From contig JBGAWK010000009.1 in assembly GCA_044227665.1 (NCBI GenBank), positions 1 through 64,000 of the forward strand: a stretch of 64,000 nt of DNA, in the 5' to 3' direction. Below the pieces are notes generated by a model. The model worked only from the letters and a program-made list of their open reading frames with translations, ran no database searches and was not told the DNA's origin. This DNA is from JBGAWK01 sp044227665. Lineage in GTDB: Bacteria > Bacteroidota > Bacteroidia > Chitinophagales > JADIYW01. Below, piece after piece: positions 16,612-25,448 of the stretch. The translations under genes and the position numbers were made by a program. Numbering within the stretch: the stretch's first letter is position 1; every line of letters starts with the position of its first letter.

Positions 16612-17538
16612 ATGAGTTTATTAGTAATAGGCACTGTCGCCTTCGATGCATTGGAAACACCCTTTGGAAAAGTAGAGAAAATAACCGGAGGTTCAGGAAA
16701 TTACATTTGCCATGCTGCTTCGCAATTCATTCAGGATTTGCAACTTGTAGCTGTCATAGGCGATGACTTCGACACCACAGAACTAGACTTCCTCCGTAGC
16801 CGAGGTGTGGATTTAGAAGGGTTACAAATCCAAAAAGGAGAAAAATCATTCTTCTGGTCCGGAAGATACCATCTCGACATGAATACTCGCGACACCTTAG
16901 CCACTGACCTCAATGTATTGGCAACTTTTGACCCTATACTTCCCGAAAAATATAAAGATACAGACTATCTAATATTAGGAAATATAGAACCCAGCCTACA
17001 GAAAAAAGTTATTGAACAAATGAACAAGCGTCCTAAACTTGTAGCTATGGACACGATGAATTTTTGGATGACCACCACCCCTGACGCCCTAAAAGAAACA
17101 CTTACAATGGTAGATTTATTGATAGTGAATGATGAAGAAGCACGGCAATTGAGTGGCGAACATTCCTTGGTAAGAGCGTCAAAGGTGATAAGAAAGATGG
17201 GACCTAGATACTTGATAATAAAAAAAGGAGAGCATGGTGCCCTGCTTTTTCATGACGACAAAGTTTTCTATGCTCCTGCGCTACCCTTAGAAGATGTTTT
17301 TGACCCTACGGGTGCTGGCGACAGTTTTGCCGGAGGCTTCATGGGATATATTGCACACACGGACGATATATCCTTCGAAAACATGAAAAGAGGCATCATA
17401 TACGGCTCTACTTTAGCCTCTTTTTGCGTAGAGAAATTTGGCCCCCAGCGATTGAAAGAAATCACTAACGAAGATGTAGAAAATCGCGTACAAGTATTTT
17501 TGGATTTAGTAGATGTAGATATAGAAATCAGGATATAA
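16612..17538 (+). CDS. PfkB-family carbohydrate/nucleoside kinase
   Basis: Ribokinase-fold kinase of 308 aa. The N-terminus LLVIGTVAFDALETPFG and GGSGNYICHAA match the substrate lid region. DPTGAGDSFAGGF is PfkB signature 2, with the catalytic base Asp and the anion hole. Bacteroidota orthologues with this opening are annotated only as PfkB or adenosine-kinase-like sugar kinases; the substrate cannot be told from sequence. The 3' end overlaps the convergent glycosylase gene by 11 bases. Confidence 0.88.
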   Translation: MSLLVIGTVAFDALETPFGKVEKITGGSGNYICHAASQFIQDLQLVAVIGDDFDTTELDFLRSRGVDLEGLQIQKGEKSFFWSGRYHLDMNTRDTLATDLNVLATFDPILPEKYKDTDYLILGNIEPSLQKKVIEQMNKRPKLVAMDTMNFWMTTTPDALKETLTMVDLLIVNDEEARQLSGEHSLVRASKVIRKMGPRYLIIKKGEHGALLFHDDKVFYAPALPLEDVFDPTGAGDSFAGGFMGYIAHTDDISFENMKRGIIYGSTLASFCVEKFGPQRLKEITNEDVENRVQVFLDLVDVDIEIRI

Positions 17539-18088
17539 TTGTAAATCTCCATGGTAGGTGAGCATCTTCTCCAGCATAGTCTATACCTATCCTAGAAGAG
17601 GCTATAATTTCTTTCTCATCAATACTAGGACTATCTTCTATCCATATTTCAGTGCGCGTATAAAGGGATAATCCATTGTATATCCTACTGATGCCTAGCG
17701 CTTCTGTCACCTTGCCAGGACCATTACAATCTCTGTGCCTTCTTCTATCCTTGATAGTTTCCACACCTACAAGAGGTTGTATGGCTCTTACGAGTACGGC
17801 ATCAGCTAATCCCTCTTTATTGGTGACGATATTAAACATCTCATGTATTCCATAGCATAGATAAACATAGCAAATACCCCCTGGCTCAAACATCGCCGCA
17901 TTACGCGATGTCTTTTTCAAGTTATAGGCATGGCATCCTTTTTCTCTATAGCTATAAGCTTCGGTTTCGATAATCCTTCCTGCCGTAACACACCCCCATA
18001 TATCGGTATATATAATTTTCCCCAGCATAGCCTTAGCTAGAGCCACCACATCATCACCTTGATAAAATTCTTGAGCTAGTAATGGCAT
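17528..18088 (-). CDS. DNA-3-methyladenine glycosylase (AAG/MPG family)
   Basis: Removes alkylated or deaminated purines from DNA to start base-excision repair. The AAG fold is shown by GRIIETEAY (catalytic Glu), YVYLCYGIHEMFNIV, AVLVRAIQP and GPGKVTEALGI. From ATG 18088 the protein is 186 aa, normal for bacterial AAG. A longer frame to 18145 would overlap the divergent methylase gene, and a TACCTTTG box lies 24 bases before 18088, so the shorter form is favoured. Confidence 0.93.
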   Translation of the reverse strand: MPLLAQEFYQGDDVVALAKAMLGKIIYTDIWGCVTAGRIIETEAYSYREKGCHAYNLKKTSRNAAMFEPGGICYVYLCYGIHEMFNIVTNKEGLADAVLVRAIQPLVGVETIKDRRRHRDCNGPGKVTEALGISRIYNGLSLYTRTEIWIEDSPSIDEKEIIASSRIGIDYAGEDAHLPWRFTIIS

Positions 18089-18094
18089 ATATAC

Positions 18095-18120
18095 TATCTT
18101 TGAACAGATGAGCAAAGGTA
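18095..18120. promoter_or_regulatory. Overlapping divergent promoters
   Basis: Plus strand TATCTTTG at 18095-18102 serves the methylase (ATG 18108, 5 bases later). Minus strand TACCTTTG (plus CAAAGGTA, 18113-18120) serves the glycosylase (ATG 18088). Each -7 box lies where the other polymerase would initiate, so only one can be occupied at a time. Confidence 0.55.
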
Positions 18121-18815
18121 AGTTATTTCTTATTCCCACACCCATATCTGAAAAATCATCACAAGATTTGGCTAGCTATCATACACCTTATATTGAAAAA
18201 ATAAATCATTATATTGTTGAAGAAATTAAAAGTGCGCGTAGATATATAAAGAGAATAAACAAACTCAAAAATATAGATGATTGTCATTTTACGATATTTG
18301 ATAAACATAATAATTATTCTACTGATGGAAAGTACCAGCAATGGCTGATAGAAGGTAAAGATGTAGCACTAATGTCGGAAGCAGGCACACCCTGCATTGC
18401 AGATCCTGGTCATACTATCGTATGGTGGGCACAGCAAAACGACATTCAAGTGATTCCGCTTACAGGATTTAGCTCCATAATAATGGCATTGATGGCTTCT
18501 GGACAGCAGGGACAGTACTTTTCATTTCATGGATATTTACCTATACAATTAGATGAAAAGAAGATAAAAATACAACATATCATCTCTCAAATTCAAAAAA
18601 TCGGCTATACTCAAATATTTATAGAAACCCCACATCGCAATAATTCGATACTAAATTATTTTATTCAAAATATCCCTCAAAATTTCTTATTAACTATAGC
18701 GCAAGATATTTCCGGAAAAGATGAATATATAAGAACCCAAAGAATCTCTGATTGGAAGACAAAAACAATATTATTAGAAAAACTACCTACAATTTTTATA
18801 ATCGGTAAAATATGA
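18108..18815 (+). CDS. SAM-dependent methyltransferase, RsmI-like
   Basis: Tetrapyrrole-methylase-fold enzyme related to RsmI, which 2'-O-methylates C1402 of 16S rRNA. GKLFLIPTPI at the N-terminus, SEAGTPCIADPG and PLTGFSSIIMALMASG are the RsmI hallmarks, followed by FHGYLP and ETPHRNN. It is 235 aa, shorter than classic RsmI (about 280), matching a short Bacteroidota variant whose exact target is not settled. Its stop overlaps the next start as ATGA. Confidence 0.85.
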   Translation: MSKGKLFLIPTPISEKSSQDLASYHTPYIEKINHYIVEEIKSARRYIKRINKLKNIDDCHFTIFDKHNNYSTDGKYQQWLIEGKDVALMSEAGTPCIADPGHTIVWWAQQNDIQVIPLTGFSSIIMALMASGQQGQYFSFHGYLPIQLDEKKIKIQHIISQIQKIGYTQIFIETPHRNNSILNYFIQNIPQNFLLTIAQDISGKDEYIRTQRISDWKTKTILLEKLPTIFIIGKI

Positions 18816-19384
18816 TATTAATTAATGACATTATTATTAGCGATGAGATAATAGAAAAAAAATTCTTGTGTAATCTAGAAAAATGTAAAGGTGCATGTTG
18901 TATTGAAGGTGACGGAGGAGCCCCGTTAGAAGAAGACGAAGCAGATTTTATTTTAGAACACATACAAGCAATTTTTCCATATATCACCCCTGAGGGAAAA
19001 GAGGCTATTCTTCAGCAAGGAGTGGCCGTAGCAGACCCTGACACTACCTATAGTGAGCTGGCTACGCCCCTAATAAATGGAGGTGCATGTGCCTATATCA
19101 CCTACGATGAGAAAGGAATTGTCAGCTGTGGCATAGAAAAAGCATATCAGGATAACGTTATTCACTTCCAAAAGCCTATAAGTTGCCATCTATATCCTAT
19201 ACGGATGAAAAAATTAGAAGACTTAATAGCCCTCAACTTTGATGAATGGGATATATGCAAAGCGGCCTGTTCACTAGGAGAATTGAAAAATGTTCCTATA
19301 TATCAATTTTTGAAAGCACCGCTGATACGAAAATTTGGCACGGAATTCTATGAGACATTAGAACATATTGCCACTAAGTCCTAG
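18812..19384 (+). CDS. DUF3109 family Cys-rich protein
   Basis: 190 aa with many conserved cysteines: CNLEKCKGACC near the N-terminus, then NGGACAY, VSCGIEKAY, ISCHLYPIR and ICKAACSLG. The pattern resembles the YkgJ-type metal (Zn or Fe-S) binding proteins and matches DUF3109. Function unknown. It is translationally coupled by ATGA to the RsmI-like gene and followed almost at once by the metallopeptidase gene, which suggests a three-gene operon. Confidence 0.83.
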   Translation: MILINDIIISDEIIEKKFLCNLEKCKGACCIEGDGGAPLEEDEADFILEHIQAIFPYITPEGKEAILQQGVAVADPDTTYSELATPLINGGACAYITYDEKGIVSCGIEKAYQDNVIHFQKPISCHLYPIRMKKLEDLIALNFDEWDICKAACSLGELKNVPIYQFLKAPLIRKFGTEFYETLEHIATKS

Positions 19385-19385
19385 C

Positions 19386-20120
19386 ATGATGACCCAGAAA
19401 GACACTCACAATCTCCCTGTACCTGTACGCATATATGTAGAACATAGAAAGGCGGCAAGAATAGCCTTGGGTAAAAAGAATATTATCATTCGTATGCCCA
19501 AAAATATTCCTAGAGCTGAGGCTGAAAAAATTCAACAGAAATTTTTGGATTGGGCAGCAAAAACTATCCAAGAAAAAGGTCTATATACACAAGAACGTAC
19601 TTACAAAGATTATAAAAATATAGGCTCTATCAAGTTATTAGGGGTTGATTATATACTACAAATACACTTTATTAATGGCAGTACTTCCAAAATTAACATT
19701 GGTAATGAACCTATTATAAGATGTTCATTACCTTCTAGTATTGCTGATGATGAAGCACTTATAAGCAAGTCAGTAGCATTATTACTAAAAAAAGTAATAC
19801 CCAAATATTTCACTTACCATGTATGGAAAAGATTGGTGTATTGGAATGAAAAATACTTCCAAGAAGAAGTTCCCAAACTCAGCTTGCGCTATACCAACAG
19901 CAGGTGGGGCAGCTGCTCCAAAGATGGAAAGATAAGTATAAGTATAAGACTACTTCTAGCGCCTACAGATGTATTAGACTATGTACTTATACATGAACTG
20001 GCACACCGCAAAGAGATGAATCACTCCGAAAAATTTTGGCAATGGTGTGCTAGAGCTATGCCTGATTACAAAGAGAAAGAACGCCACCTCATAGAGCATG
20101 GAAAAGACTACGTCCTCTAA
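19386..20120 (+). CDS. YgjP-like (DUF45) metal-dependent hydrolase
   Basis: Zincin-like protein with HELAHRKEMNHSEKFW: two His of HExxH plus a downstream His for zinc, and Glu as the base. NSRWGSCSKDGKI, a DUF45 hallmark, lies just before it. The start is ATG 19386, one base after the DUF3109 stop; a TTG 18 bases earlier in frame is less likely. 244 aa, typical. Substrate unknown; the family is often called a putative metallopeptidase. Confidence 0.85.
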   Translation: MMTQKDTHNLPVPVRIYVEHRKAARIALGKKNIIIRMPKNIPRAEAEKIQQKFLDWAAKTIQEKGLYTQERTYKDYKNIGSIKLLGVDYILQIHFINGSTSKINIGNEPIIRCSLPSSIADDEALISKSVALLLKKVIPKYFTYHVWKRLVYWNEKYFQEEVPKLSLRYTNSRWGSCSKDGKISISIRLLLAPTDVLDYVLIHELAHRKEMNHSEKFWQWCARAMPDYKEKERHLIEHGKDYVL

Positions 20121-20131
20121 TCCCCCCTATA

Positions 20132-21103
20132 TTATTTCTCTCCGCTATCTTTAGCAATAGAGCCTCTCATCTTAGTATCGGACTTGATATTTTCCATTTT
20201 ATAATAGTCCATAAGACCTAGATTTCCGCTACGGAAGGCTTCAGATATAGCCTTAGGCACTTCTGCTTCTGCTTCTATCACCTTGGCACGAGCTTCTTGT
20301 GCCTTAGCCTGCATTTCCATTTCTAGAGCTACAGCTTGCGCACGACGCTCTTCCGCTTTGGCTTGCGCAATATTCTTATCGGCATTGGCCTGATCCATTT
20401 GTAATTGTGCACCTATATTTTTTCCTATATCTATATCGGCAATATCTATAGAAAGAATCTCAAACGCTGTTCCTGAATCCAATCCTTTATGCAATACTAC
20501 TTTAGAGATGCTATCAGGATTTTCCATCACCAGTTTATGCGACTCAGAGCTACCGATGCTTGTTACTATACCTTCTCCAATTCTGGCAAGCACAGTCTCT
20601 TCCCCTGCGCCACCTACCAACTGACGAATATTGGCACGTACTGTGACGCGAGCTTTAGCAATAAGCTGGATACCATCTTTGGCTACAGCAGTAACGGGTG
20701 GAGATTCTATCACCTTGGGATTTACAGACATCTGTACCGCTTCAAATACATCCCTGCCTGCCAAATCTATGGCAGTAGCCTCCTTAAATGATAGCGGAAT
20801 ACTAGCTTTATCGGCACTTATCAAGGCATTAATAACGGTATTTACCCTGCCTCCGGCAAGAAAATGGGCTTCTAATTCATCGCGATTTACCGTCAAGCCA
20901 GCCTTAGTAGCAGTAATCAATGCATTTACAATTGTAGAGGGTGGCACCTTTCGCAGTTGCATAAAAAACAGGTCGAACAACCCAATATTGACATTTGAAA
21001 GCTTTGCAGCTATCCACAAACTGATGTAATTGAACATCAACAGTAAAAATATCAGGGAGAAAATCCCTACAATTACCACGATCACTAATATTAATGCACT
21101 CAT
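20132..21103 (-). CDS. floA: Flotillin-like protein FloA
   Basis: Membrane scaffold that organises functional microdomains. An N-terminal hydrophobic hairpin (about residues 4-32) is followed by an SPFH-type domain and a long Ala/Glu/Lys-rich coiled coil (AQAKAEERRAQAVALEMEMQ, about 245-290). GLDSGTAFEILSIDIADIDIG and GNLGLMDYYKMENI are specific to the FloA (UPF0365) group. 323 aa, full length. It is downstream of the NfeD-like gene with a 4-base gap, the usual nfeD-floA pairing. Confidence 0.93.
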   Translation of the reverse strand: MSALILVIVVIVGIFSLIFLLLMFNYISLWIAAKLSNVNIGLFDLFFMQLRKVPPSTIVNALITATKAGLTVNRDELEAHFLAGGRVNTVINALISADKASIPLSFKEATAIDLAGRDVFEAVQMSVNPKVIESPPVTAVAKDGIQLIAKARVTVRANIRQLVGGAGEETVLARIGEGIVTSIGSSESHKLVMENPDSISKVVLHKGLDSGTAFEILSIDIADIDIGKNIGAQLQMDQANADKNIAQAKAEERRAQAVALEMEMQAKAQEARAKVIEAEAEVPKAISEAFRSGNLGLMDYYKMENIKSDTKMRGSIAKDSGEK

Positions 21104-21107
21104 ATAT

Positions 21108-21572
21108 TTAATTTTTTTTCTTTACAAATATTTTATTTTCTTGAATTACAACTACTTCTACAGAGGTATTTGCCTCTATGAATCCGACTTGAGACCATAC
21201 AGTTACCAGCTCATTATTATGCATAACCTTACCCTCGGGGCGTAATGCCGTAACCGTCATTACCGTATCTCCAATATGTACATGGTGCTTGTCGAATGTG
21301 TTTACTTTTCCATCTATCACTTTTCTTACGGCAAGGGGACTTTGTGAAAGCCTGTTCATTCCCCAATATACCAAAAATATGTTTAGCGCCGCAGTACCTG
21401 CCAAGAGTAGTGTTCCTACCCACACTCCCATCTCTTGATAGGCAAATACAATTGCAATAATGGAGGTGATGATACCCATACTTCCTACTATCATGCCAGG
21501 GACTAAAAAGACATCCAACATAAACAGGGCTATGCCTACAAATAAGAGTATAAAAATTTCTAAGGCATCCAT
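21108..21572 (-). CDS. NfeD-like membrane protein
   Basis: From ATG 21572: a short N-terminal region, three hydrophobic helices (FILLFVGIALFMLDVF, MGIITSIIAIVFAY, WVGTLLLAGTAALNIFLVYW), then a soluble OB-fold domain (HIGDTVMTVTALRPEGKV ... EVVVIQENKIFVKKK). It partners with FloA, encoded just downstream. The frame continues upstream to 21659, but an excellent promoter sits 6 bases ahead of 21572, so the short form is chosen. Confidence 0.88.
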   Translation of the reverse strand: MDALEIFILLFVGIALFMLDVFLVPGMIVGSMGIITSIIAIVFAYQEMGVWVGTLLLAGTAALNIFLVYWGMNRLSQSPLAVRKVIDGKVNTFDKHHVHIGDTVMTVTALRPEGKVMHNNELVTVWSQVGFIEANTSVEVVVIQENKIFVKKKN

Positions 21573-21578
21573 CACAGT

Positions 21579-21609
21579 CAAATTTAATTTATTTAGATAT
21601 ATAAACAAC
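21579..21609 (-). promoter_or_regulatory. Promoter of nfeD-floA
   Basis: On the minus strand: GTTG (21609-21606), exactly 19 bp, then TAAATTTG (21586-21579). The ATG follows after 6 bases, so the message is probably leaderless. This also fixes the nfeD start. Confidence 0.65.
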
Positions 21610-21659
21610 AATAATGTAGGAAATATTCTCAAAATGGCAAAAATATATACGAAAAGCAT

Positions 21660-21693
21660 AAAAAAAGGCTGACAATGATGAGTTGTACAGCCT
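21660..21693 (-). terminator. Terminator of the sdhCAB operon
   Basis: Minus-strand hairpin with arms AGGCTG-ACAA and TTGT-(A)-CAGCCT (one bulge), followed by seven T. It separates sdhB from the nfeD-floA promoter. Confidence 0.8.
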
Positions 21694-21719
21694 CTTATTT
21701 TATATCGAACAGAGTGGAA

Positions 21720-22481
21720 TTACTTTTCTGAAGCGATACCTGCTGCAATATATTCACGGTTCAGGCGTGCAATATTTTCCAAAGATATCTCCTTAGGACA
21801 CTCTGCCTCGCAAGCTCCTGTATTAGTACAAGCACCAAACCCTTCTTCATCCATCTGATGTACCATATTCAATACGCGCTGTTTACGCTCTGGGGCACCT
21901 TGTGGTAATAAGGCAAATTGCGATACTTTTGCAGACAGGAATAGCATGGCAGAAGAATTTTTGCATGCCGCCACACAAGCACCACAGCCTATACATGCTG
22001 CTGCGGCAAAAGCCTTGTCGGCTTTATCTTTTTCTATAGGCATGGCATTGGCATCTACCGCATTACCTGTATTTACAGACACATACCCTCCCGCTTGGAT
22101 AATGCGGTCAAAAGCTGCTCTATCCACGGTAAGGTCTTTGATTACAGGAAAGGCTTTTGCTCTCCAAGGTTCCACAGTAATTGTATCTCCATCCTTGAAG
22201 GCACGCATGTGTAACTGGCAGGTGGTAGTGCCATGCCAAGGTCCATGAGGGCGACCATTGATATACATGCTACACATTCCACATATACCTTCTCTACAGT
22301 CGTGGTCAAAAGCTATGGGGTCCTTGCCGTCGGCTATAAGTATCTCATTTAGGATGTCGAACATTTCCAGAAAGGACATATCTGTAGAAATGTCTTTAAC
22401 ATTGTATGTTTCAAAACATCCGGTATCTTTAACGTTTTTTTGTCTCCAAACTTTGAGGGTAAGATTTAATTTTTTTTCCAT
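21720..22481 (-). CDS. sdhB: Succinate dehydrogenase/fumarate reductase iron-sulfur subunit
   Basis: Carries electrons between the flavin subunit and the quinone site. Cluster ligands are all visible: CREGICGMC with a later TTTCQLH for the [2Fe-2S] cluster, CIGCGACVAAC, and CTNTGACEAECP for the other two clusters. 253 aa. Last gene of the C-A-B operon, 38 bases after sdhA. The sequence type is the Bacteroides/epsilon-like class B, so direction (succinate oxidation or fumarate reduction) is not decided by sequence. Confidence 0.95.
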   Translation of the reverse strand: MEKKLNLTLKVWRQKNVKDTGCFETYNVKDISTDMSFLEMFDILNEILIADGKDPIAFDHDCREGICGMCSMYINGRPHGPWHGTTTCQLHMRAFKDGDTITVEPWRAKAFPVIKDLTVDRAAFDRIIQAGGYVSVNTGNAVDANAMPIEKDKADKAFAAAACIGCGACVAACKNSSAMLFLSAKVSQFALLPQGAPERKQRVLNMVHQMDEEGFGACTNTGACEAECPKEISLENIARLNREYIAAGIASEK

Positions 22482-22519
22482 CTTAGATTATATTTTATGA
22501 TTTACAATACCTGTAGCAA

Positions 22520-24496
22520 TTACTTATAGCTTCGTTGAGAAGGCTTACAATATTCGAATTCCAAATTTTCTTTATGCAAGTTCCAATTACTTTCACCATT
22601 GAATTCCCATGCAGCCACATAAGCGAAATTATCATCATCGCGTTTTGCTTCGCCTTCTTCTGTTTGAGACTCTTCACGGAAGTGCCCACCACAACTTTCA
22701 TTGCGCATAAGCGCATCCATACACATCAATTCACCAAGTTCTAAGAAGTCTGCTACTCTGCCTGCTTTCTCCAATTCAGGGTTAAATTCGTCTATACCTC
22801 CCGTAACACGCACATTAGACCAAAATTCTTTGCGCAAGGCTCTAATTTCTTCTACAGCAACTTTTAGCCCTTCTGCATTACGAGCCATGCCGCATTTGTC
22901 CCACATAATCTTGCCTAATGCTTTATGATAATAATCTACGGACTTCGTACCTTGAATACTTAGCAATTGCTGTAATCTATCCTTCACTTCTTTCTCTGCT
23001 TGCGCAAAGGCTTCATGTGTAGTAGGAATAGCCGGTGTCCTAATCTCATCTGCCAAATAGTTACCTATAGTATAAGGAATTACGAAGTATCCGTCAGCGA
23101 GACCTTGCATCAACGCTGACGCACCCAATCTATTGGCACCGTGGTCGGAGAAATTTGCTTCTCCCAGAGCATACAGTCCCGGTACTGTAGTCATCAGTTC
23201 GTAGTCCACCCATAGTCCACCCATAGTATAGTGAACGGCCGGATATATACGCATAGGCGTTTCGTAAGGGTTCTCTCCCGTAATTTTAGCATACATATCG
23301 AAGAGGTTGCCGTACTTTTCTTTCACTACTTCCTTACCCATAGCGATAATATCGGCATCCGATACATCGTGAAGGCCTTTTTTGCCTACTTCTATATGTC
23401 CGTATCTCTTGATTGCATCGGCATAATCCAGATATACCGCCATCTTAGAAGTTCCCACGCCATATCCGGCATCACATCTTTCTTTCGCAGCCCTAGAAGC
23501 TACATCACGAGGTACGAGGTTGCCAAAGGCGGGGTATCTTCTTTCCAAATAGTAATCTCTTTCCTCTTCGGGAATATCTGTAGGCTTGCGTGTATCGTTT
23601 TGTTGTTTTGGCACCCATATTCTTCCGTCATTACGTAATGACTCAGACATCAATGTAAGCTTAGATTGATGGTCACCTGATACAGGAATACAAGTAGGGT
23701 GTATTTGTGTGAAGCAAGGGTTGCCGAAATAGGCACCTTTCTTATGTGCTTTCCACGCTGCCGTAACATTGCTGCCCATTGCATTGGTAGATAGGTAGAA
23801 TACGTTGCCGTACCCTCCCGTGCATAACAATACGGCATGACCGAAATGTCTTTCTATCTCTCCCGTTACTAGGTTTCTGGCGATGATACCGCGAGCTTTG
23901 CCGTCTATGATTACCACTTCCAGCATCTCATGGCGAGAATACATTTTCACATTCCCTAAGGCTACCTGTCTTTGCAAGCCAGAATAAGCACCTAGTAGTA
24001 GCTGCTGTCCTGTCTGTCCCGCAGCGTAGAAAGTACGCTGTACTTGTGTACCTCCAAAGGAGCGGTTGCTGAGCAGTCCACCATACTCACGGGCAAATGG
24101 TACGCCTTGTGCTACACAGTGGTCTATGATATTGGCACTCACCTCGGACAGACGGTGTACGTTACTCTCTCTGGCGCGATAGTCGCCACCTTTTATGGTG
24201 TCGTAAAAAAGTCTGAATACTGAGTCACCGTCATTTTGGTAATTTTTTGCAGCGTTGATACCTCCTTGGGCGGCAATACTGTGTGCCCTACGCGGGCTGT
24301 CTTGAAAGCAAAAAGCTTTGACCTTATAGCCCAACTCTCCCAAAGATGCGGCAGCACTGGCACCGGCGAGACCTGTGCCTATGATGATAACTTCTATTTT
24401 TCGCTTATTGGCAGGATTCACCAACTTGACATGACCTTTATAATCATTCCACCTGTTCTCTATAGGACCTTGGGGTAATTTTGCATGTAATGACAT
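22520..24496 (-). CDS. sdhA: Succinate dehydrogenase/fumarate reductase flavoprotein subunit
   Basis: Catalytic subunit, FAD covalently bound. VIIGTGLAGASAAASLGELGY is the dinucleotide-binding fold, HSIAAQGGINAAKN carries the His that links FAD, and HPTCIP, YGVGTSKMAVYLD and MGGLWVDYE are family motifs. Start is ATG 24496 (MSLHAKLPQ); the frame reaches TTG 24505, but the ATG agrees better with relatives. 658 aa. Middle gene of the operon. Confidence 0.96.
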   Translation of the reverse strand: MSLHAKLPQGPIENRWNDYKGHVKLVNPANKRKIEVIIIGTGLAGASAAASLGELGYKVKAFCFQDSPRRAHSIAAQGGINAAKNYQNDGDSVFRLFYDTIKGGDYRARESNVHRLSEVSANIIDHCVAQGVPFAREYGGLLSNRSFGGTQVQRTFYAAGQTGQQLLLGAYSGLQRQVALGNVKMYSRHEMLEVVIIDGKARGIIARNLVTGEIERHFGHAVLLCTGGYGNVFYLSTNAMGSNVTAAWKAHKKGAYFGNPCFTQIHPTCIPVSGDHQSKLTLMSESLRNDGRIWVPKQQNDTRKPTDIPEEERDYYLERRYPAFGNLVPRDVASRAAKERCDAGYGVGTSKMAVYLDYADAIKRYGHIEVGKKGLHDVSDADIIAMGKEVVKEKYGNLFDMYAKITGENPYETPMRIYPAVHYTMGGLWVDYELMTTVPGLYALGEANFSDHGANRLGASALMQGLADGYFVIPYTIGNYLADEIRTPAIPTTHEAFAQAEKEVKDRLQQLLSIQGTKSVDYYHKALGKIMWDKCGMARNAEGLKVAVEEIRALRKEFWSNVRVTGGIDEFNPELEKAGRVADFLELGELMCMDALMRNESCGGHFREESQTEEGEAKRDDDNFAYVAAWEFNGESNWNLHKENLEFEYCKPSQRSYK

Positions 24497-24525
24497 ATTT
24501 TGCAATTTGAATTTTTAGAAAATAT

Positions 24526-25191
24526 TTATACTAAATCAAAGAATAGGGCTAACGCTATCACCGTAAATATTCCGGGAATGATAATAGCATACGCCATACC
24601 TAATTTTTTAATTATTGGCGTGTATTTTTTGTGATTAAGACCCAATGTTTGGAAAGCACTAGGAAAGCCGTGCATAAGGTGAAATGCCAAGGAGGCAAAG
24701 CCTAGTAAATAAGGTATAAGAATAAAAATATTACTCAAGGCTTCTTTCACTTCGAGATAGGTGTTCTCTTCCTGTTGATACACATATACGTTCATTTTGG
24801 TTTCTCTCCAAAAATCGCCCATGTGTAATACCAAAAATATCAACAACAAAGTACCCAAAAGTGTCATAGAGCGACTATACCACTTAGAGTTTGCTTTGCC
24901 ATCAATAACTGCATAAGCCACAGGACGTTTTGACTTATTAGCGAAATGAAGTTTGAGTGTAAACACTATATGTGCTAATATCCCTGCCAATAGTCCTATT
25001 TCCATTATACGAATAACCCAGTTGTGAGACATAAAATGTGCTGCCACATTGAAGGTAGCACCATCATCTCCCAAGAGTATCAATGCATTAATACCTGCGT
25101 GAACTAATAAAAAAGAAATTAAAAAAAGTCCAGTGAGTCCTACTATAAATTTTCTACCTATAGAACTCGAAAACATACTTGAATTTGCCAT
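24526..25191 (-). CDS. sdhC: Succinate dehydrogenase/fumarate reductase cytochrome b subunit
   Basis: Membrane anchor with five predicted helices and di-heme ligation as in the B-type enzymes (no separate SdhD). Candidate heme His lie in LLVHAGINA, AHFMSHNW, LAHIVFTLKLHF, LVLHMGDFW and LAFHLMHGF. 221 aa. First gene of the operon, with a TAATTTTG box 26 bases upstream. Confidence 0.93.
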   Translation of the reverse strand: MANSSMFSSSIGRKFIVGLTGLFLISFLLVHAGINALILLGDDGATFNVAAHFMSHNWVIRIMEIGLLAGILAHIVFTLKLHFANKSKRPVAYAVIDGKANSKWYSRSMTLLGTLLLIFLVLHMGDFWRETKMNVYVYQQEENTYLEVKEALSNIFILIPYLLGFASLAFHLMHGFPSAFQTLGLNHKKYTPIIKKLGMAYAIIIPGIFTVIALALFFDLV

Positions 25192-25217
25192 ACTAAAATG
25201 AGTAAATTTTGATGTAG

Positions 25218-25225
25218 CAAAATTA
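25218..25225 (-). promoter_or_regulatory. -7 box for sdhCAB
   Basis: Minus strand TAATTTTG, matching TAnnTTTG, 26 bases before ATG 25191. No good -33 box at the usual spacing. Confidence 0.45.
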
Positions 25226-25420
25226 GCTATTCAATAAGAATTTTATGTAAAGTTCACTTATATTTAAAATTAAGTTTTAATAAATGTGAAAAAAATATTT
25301 CTTACAAACACATACTCTTCCCTTAAAAACTTATACTTCTTGCGATATATTATCGCAGTGTACTACATATATATGTGCAAATGTTGATTTTTGACATCGC
25401 TAATAGCCTTACACTATTAC

Positions 25421-25428
25421 TATATTTG
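25421..25428 (+). promoter_or_regulatory. -7 box for the OmpA-family gene
   Basis: TATATTTG, exact TAnnTTTG match, 20 bases before ATG 25449. The rest of the 257-bp interval from sdhC is AT-rich with nothing else seen. Confidence 0.5.
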
Positions 25429-25448
25429 TAAATAAACTGCATAAAATT

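Noticed and set aside
21573..21659. Upstream extension of the NfeD-like gene
   Set aside because: A good promoter (GTTG-19 bp-TAAATTTG) lies within the extension, 6 bases before ATG 21572.
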